A stretch of DNA of 9,239 nucleotides from Devosia sp. GTDB lineage: Bacteria; Pseudomonadota; Alphaproteobacteria; Rhizobiales; Devosiaceae. Shown in pieces: positions 6,398-9,239 of the stretch (position 1 is the stretch's first letter; every line of letters starts with the position of its first letter). The notes under the pieces are model-generated. The model worked only from the letters and a program-made list of their open reading frames with translations. It ran no database searches and was not told the origin of the DNA. The position numbers were made by a program, and so were the translations under genes. The stretch lies in NCBI GenBank assembly GCA_016793415.1, contig JAEUMC010000244.1:1-9239 (forward strand), read 5' to 3'.

Positions 6398-8146
6398 GTG
6401 CTGCTGGAAGACTACGCATCCGTCATGGCCCCTGCCGCTACCGGTATTGCCGGCGTCGAGGTGACGATCGGCACGGGCTGCCGCGTCGTCGGCAAACAGA
6501 GCCTTGGCGATCTCGAGATCACCACCATCGAGACCGACGGCGCGATCGTCAGGGTGTCGCTCGAAGTCGCGCTGGGCGACGTCGAGGGCTACTGGTACCC
6601 CAATGGCACGATGCGGGCGCTGCCCGCCGACTGGAGCGGCCGCGACAAGACCAGCATCATCTCCTCGAGCCCGCTCGGCTGCGTCTACGACCGGCACGGC
6701 AAGGCGATCCTCGCCTTCTGCTTCGACCAGCAGATCGAGGAAAGCCAGCTGCGCTTCGGCGTCTCCGAGGAGCACAAGAGCTTCGTCATCTATTACGAGC
6801 ACGACCCCAAGGGGCCACGCACCATCCGCCTCGCCACGGCGCGGGCCGGGCTCGACCATGCCGAGGCCGTCGGGCTGCTGCGCGACTGGTTGCGCGACGA
6901 TATCGGCAAGCCCCTGCCGGTGCCGTTCGCCGGCACCGTGCCGGTCTACTGCACCTGGTATGCCTATGCCCAGGACATCGACGCGCAGAAGATCGAGCGC
7001 GACGCGGCACTGGCGGCGGAGCTCGGCTGCAAGGCGGTGATCATCGATGACGGCTGGCAGAAGCTCGCCACCGGCCGCTGGTATGCCGGCTGCGGCGACT
7101 GGGTGGCCGACCCCAGGAAGTTCCCCGACATGCGCGGGCACATCGACAAGCTGCACGAGCTCGGCCTGTCGGTGATCCTGTGGGTGGCGCCGCTGCTGCT
7201 GGGCGAAAACAGCGACGTCTATCCGCGGCTGAAGCCATTCGCACCTTACCACAATGCCGATGGCTGGCGCGCCTCGGCGCTCGACCCGCGCTATCGGGAA
7301 GTGCGTGACCACTTCGTTTCGACCTGCGTGCGGCTGTTGCGCGACTATGGCGTCGACGGCCTGAAGATCGATTTCCTCGACGGCGTCGTCGCCTATCAGG
7401 GGACCCCGACCGGCGGCGACATCCCGGATGTCGGGCAGGCGCTGCACGCAACGCTCAGGCAGCTCAAGGCGGAGTTGCAGGCGGCGGGGCTCGACGAGGT
7501 GCTGATCGAGTTCCGTCAAGCCTATGTCGGGCCGGCCACCGCCCCCTATGGCAACCTGCTGCGGGTCGGTGACTGCCCGGTCGACGCCAACCAGAACCGC
7601 CGCGCCACGGTGAACATGCGAATGATCGCGGCCGGCCAGGTGATCCACTCAGACCCCACCGTGTGGGACCACCGCGCCGGCGCCGAACCGGCGGCGCGGC
7701 AGCTGCTCAACGCCTATTTCAGCGTGCCGCAGGTGTCGATGGATTTGACCAGCCTGCCGCCGGTCCAGCGCGACGCGGTGCAGACGGTGCTCGAGAACTG
7801 GATTAGAGATCGCGATACGGTGCTGTTCGGACGGGTGACGGCCGGGCTGCCGTCGGAGGGCTATCCGGTGGTGCAGGCGCGGCACCAGGGGCGGCTGGTG
7901 GTCGGCGTCTATCAGCCGATGGTGGTCGAGATCGACCTCGATGGGGTCGACGAGTTGCGGCTGCTCAATGCGACTTCCCACGAACGGATCGTTGTGCGAT
8001 GGACCGGTAAGCGCGGACGGCTGAGCGGTATCGCCCACTCCGCCCGCGGCGATATCGGCATGCCACTCGAACTCGAAGCTGAGGGGCTTACCGAACTCAG
8101 CATTCCGGTGTCTGGTATCGCGACGCTCAAGGTGTTGAACGAGTAA
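6398..8146 (+). CDS. Alpha-galactosidase-like glycoside hydrolase, family GH36 (cytoplasmic)
   Basis: This is a retaining alpha-galactosidase-type enzyme expected to act on the imported oligosaccharide. The start is GTG 6398, with GGGAG at 6384-6388 nine bases before it; the protein is 582 residues. No signal peptide is visible, so it is cytoplasmic. An N-terminal beta domain (about 1-165) precedes a TIM barrel (about 180-430) and a C-terminal beta domain (about 490-582). Barrel motifs in order are CTWYAY (185-190), IDDGW with Asp 217/218, GDW (233-235) followed by KFPDM, LKIDFLDG with the nucleophile Asp 325, and LLRVGDCP with the acid/base Asp 392. These fit the GH36 (clan GH-D) pattern. 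It is shorter than the roughly 700-residue well-studied bacterial GH36 enzymes, and the motifs are divergent (CTWY where many have CSWY), so a related activity such as alpha-N-acetylgalactosaminidase is possible. It sits in the operon 34 bases after permease 2 and 14 bases before the regulator. Confidence 0.88.
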   Translation: MLLEDYASVMAPAATGIAGVEVTIGTGCRVVGKQSLGDLEITTIETDGAIVRVSLEVALGDVEGYWYPNGTMRALPADWSGRDKTSIISSSPLGCVYDRHGKAILAFCFDQQIEESQLRFGVSEEHKSFVIYYEHDPKGPRTIRLATARAGLDHAEAVGLLRDWLRDDIGKPLPVPFAGTVPVYCTWYAYAQDIDAQKIERDAALAAELGCKAVIIDDGWQKLATGRWYAGCGDWVADPRKFPDMRGHIDKLHELGLSVILWVAPLLLGENSDVYPRLKPFAPYHNADGWRASALDPRYREVRDHFVSTCVRLLRDYGVDGLKIDFLDGVVAYQGTPTGGDIPDVGQALHATLRQLKAELQAAGLDEVLIEFRQAYVGPATAPYGNLLRVGDCPVDANQNRRATVNMRMIAAGQVIHSDPTVWDHRAGAEPAARQLLNAYFSVPQVSMDLTSLPPVQRDAVQTVLENWIRDRDTVLFGRVTAGLPSEGYPVVQARHQGRLVVGVYQPMVVEIDLDGVDELRLLNATSHERIVVRWTGKRGRLSGIAHSARGDIGMPLELEAEGLTELSIPVSGIATLKVLNE

Positions 8147-8160
8147 CGACAAGAGGGATC

Positions 8161-9239
8161 GTGGACAGGTCCGACGACAGCAACGGACCGCGCCAACAGC
8201 GCGGCCGCCCCGGTGGGGCAGAGGGCGCGGCGCCTCGGCACCGCCCGCGTTCGCCGGCTGCCAATATCGGACTTGCCACGGTGGCGGAACTCGCCGGGGT
8301 CAGCGAAGCAACGGTCAGCCGGGTGCTCAACCGCAAGTACGGCGTGTCGGCCGCGACGCGCGAGGCGGTCGAGGCCGCCATGAAGAAAGCCGGCTACGAA
8401 CGGCAGCTGAAGGGCGAACTGGTGCTGCTGCTGGTGCCGGGCGTCGCCGAACAGATCTTCGCCGACATGTGCGAGGCGATCGAGAACGAGATCGCCCCCT
8501 ATGGCCTCCGCGCCGTGATCTGCCCCGGCACGCAGCGCGAGCGCGACTATGTCGAGGCGATGATCGATGCCGGCATCGCCGCGGTGGTGTTCCTGTCGTC
8601 GAGCAACACTGTGCGCAATGCCGATCCGGTGGCGCGGCAGTTGCTGCAGGCGCGCGGCATCCCGTTCCTCTGCGTCAATGGCGGCTTCCCCGACACGCCC
8701 TCGCCGGTGTTTTCGACCGATGACTGGCGCGCCGCCGAGATGGCGGTGGCGCATCTCTACGACCTCGGCCACCGGCGCATCGGCATGTGTGCCGGCCCCG
8801 TCGGCAATACGCCAGCCGATCGCCGCGTCGAAGGGTTCGTGCAGGCCATGGACCGGCGCGAGATTGCCAATCCCGAGGATTTCGTGGTGCGGCAATACTA
8901 CAATATCGAAGGTGGCCGGCACGCCGCCGAGGAGCTGCTGCAGCTGGGCGTCACCGCCATCGTCGCTTCGAGCGACGATATGGCGCTCGGCGCGATGCGG
9001 GCCATCCAGCGCGCCGGGCTTCGGATCCCCGCCGACATCTCGGTGATCGGCTACAACGATTCCTACATGCTGGATTTCACCGACCCACCGCTGACCGCCG
9101 TGCGGCAGCCGGTCGAACGCATCGCCGAAAACACCACGCGCGCCATCGTGGCACTGACCGCCAACCGCTCGCTGCCGCTCGCCGAAGTGCTGATCGATCC
9201 GGAATTCCGGCTACGCGGCTCGACCGCACCGGTGACGGT
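8161..9239 (+). CDS. LacI-family transcriptional regulator (3' end cut by window)
   Basis: This sugar-responsive DNA-binding regulator probably controls the operon it ends. The start is GTG 8161, 14 bases after the GH36 stop; GAGGG at 8153-8157 is near but only 3 bases away, a tight spacing. No other start lies before the DNA-binding domain. About 359 residues are visible, and the end (RLRGSTAPV) is the usual LacI C-terminus, so only a few residues are missing. The helix-turn-helix runs at about 37-79 (LATVAELAGVSEATVSRVLN, then GVSAATREAVEAAM). The sugar-binding domain follows from about 87 and contains DDWRAAEMAVAHLYDLGHRRIG and ASSDDMALGAMRAIQRAG, with the typical ISVIGYND near 293-300. 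Two oddities are a Pro/Arg/Gly-rich lead of about 35 residues and a short linker, GYERQLKGELVLLLVPG, that lacks the PNxxAR hinge-helix motif. The effector and target are inferred from context. Confidence 0.93.
   Translation, partial: MDRSDDSNGPRQQRGRPGGAEGAAPRHRPRSPAANIGLATVAELAGVSEATVSRVLNRKYGVSAATREAVEAAMKKAGYERQLKGELVLLLVPGVAEQIFADMCEAIENEIAPYGLRAVICPGTQRERDYVEAMIDAGIAAVVFLSSSNTVRNADPVARQLLQARGIPFLCVNGGFPDTPSPVFSTDDWRAAEMAVAHLYDLGHRRIGMCAGPVGNTPADRRVEGFVQAMDRREIANPEDFVVRQYYNIEGGRHAAEELLQLGVTAIVASSDDMALGAMRAIQRAGLRIPADISVIGYNDSYMLDFTDPPLTAVRQPVERIAENTTRAIVALTANRSLPLAEVLIDPEFRLRGSTAPVT

Noticed and set aside
6374..7648. 424-codon minus-strand open frame across the GH36 gene
   Set aside because: It is antisense to the catalytic barrel, whose motifs fully explain the sequence; the predicted protein has no recognisable fold.

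Overview
The window is a GC-rich, densely coded bacterial chromosome segment with all genes on the + strand. Codon use, ATGA stop/start overlaps, GTG starts and the gene order (binding protein, two permeases, cytoplasmic glycosidase, LacI regulator) suit an alphaproteobacterium of the Hyphomicrobiales (Devosia- or Rhizobium-like). That placement is an inference from style; no rRNA or marker gene is present to fix the genus.

Layout. Positions 2-2968 hold most of a large GH38 alpha-mannosidase whose 5' end lies before the window. A perfect 13-bp GC-rich hairpin follows at 2996-3024. Next is a roughly 190-base non-coding stretch with a cluster of TTGCAA-type palindromes (3060-3100) and an untranslated leader. 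Then comes a five-gene sugar-uptake and breakdown operon: a CUT1 periplasmic sugar-binding protein (3213-4541, apparently starting at a rare CTG codon), an intercistronic hairpin with a T-rich tail (4563-4613), two MalF/MalG-type permeases overlapping by ATGA (4625-5527 and 5524-6363), a cytoplasmic GH36-type alpha-galactosidase (6398-8146), and a LacI-family regulator (8161 to the window edge, lacking only its last few residues).

How they work together. The binding protein and permeases should import an oligosaccharide intact, since neither glycosidase shows an export signal in what is visible. The GH36 enzyme would then remove an alpha-galactosyl (or related) unit in the cytoplasm. The LacI protein, last in the operon, probably senses the sugar and acts on the palindrome cluster in front of the binding-protein gene. 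No ATP-binding subunit is encoded here, so it must lie downstream or be shared. The alpha-mannosidase is separated from the operon by the hairpin and probably ends an upstream transcript. Its substrate may still be related, for example a glycan with both alpha-mannose and alpha-galactose.

No tRNA, rRNA, CRISPR array, insertion sequence or phage gene was seen. The system is an ordinary carbohydrate-use locus. Its unusual points are the apparent CTG start, a LacI protein whose linker between DNA-binding and sugar-binding domains lacks the usual hinge-helix motif, the compact GH36 enzyme, and the operator-like cluster.
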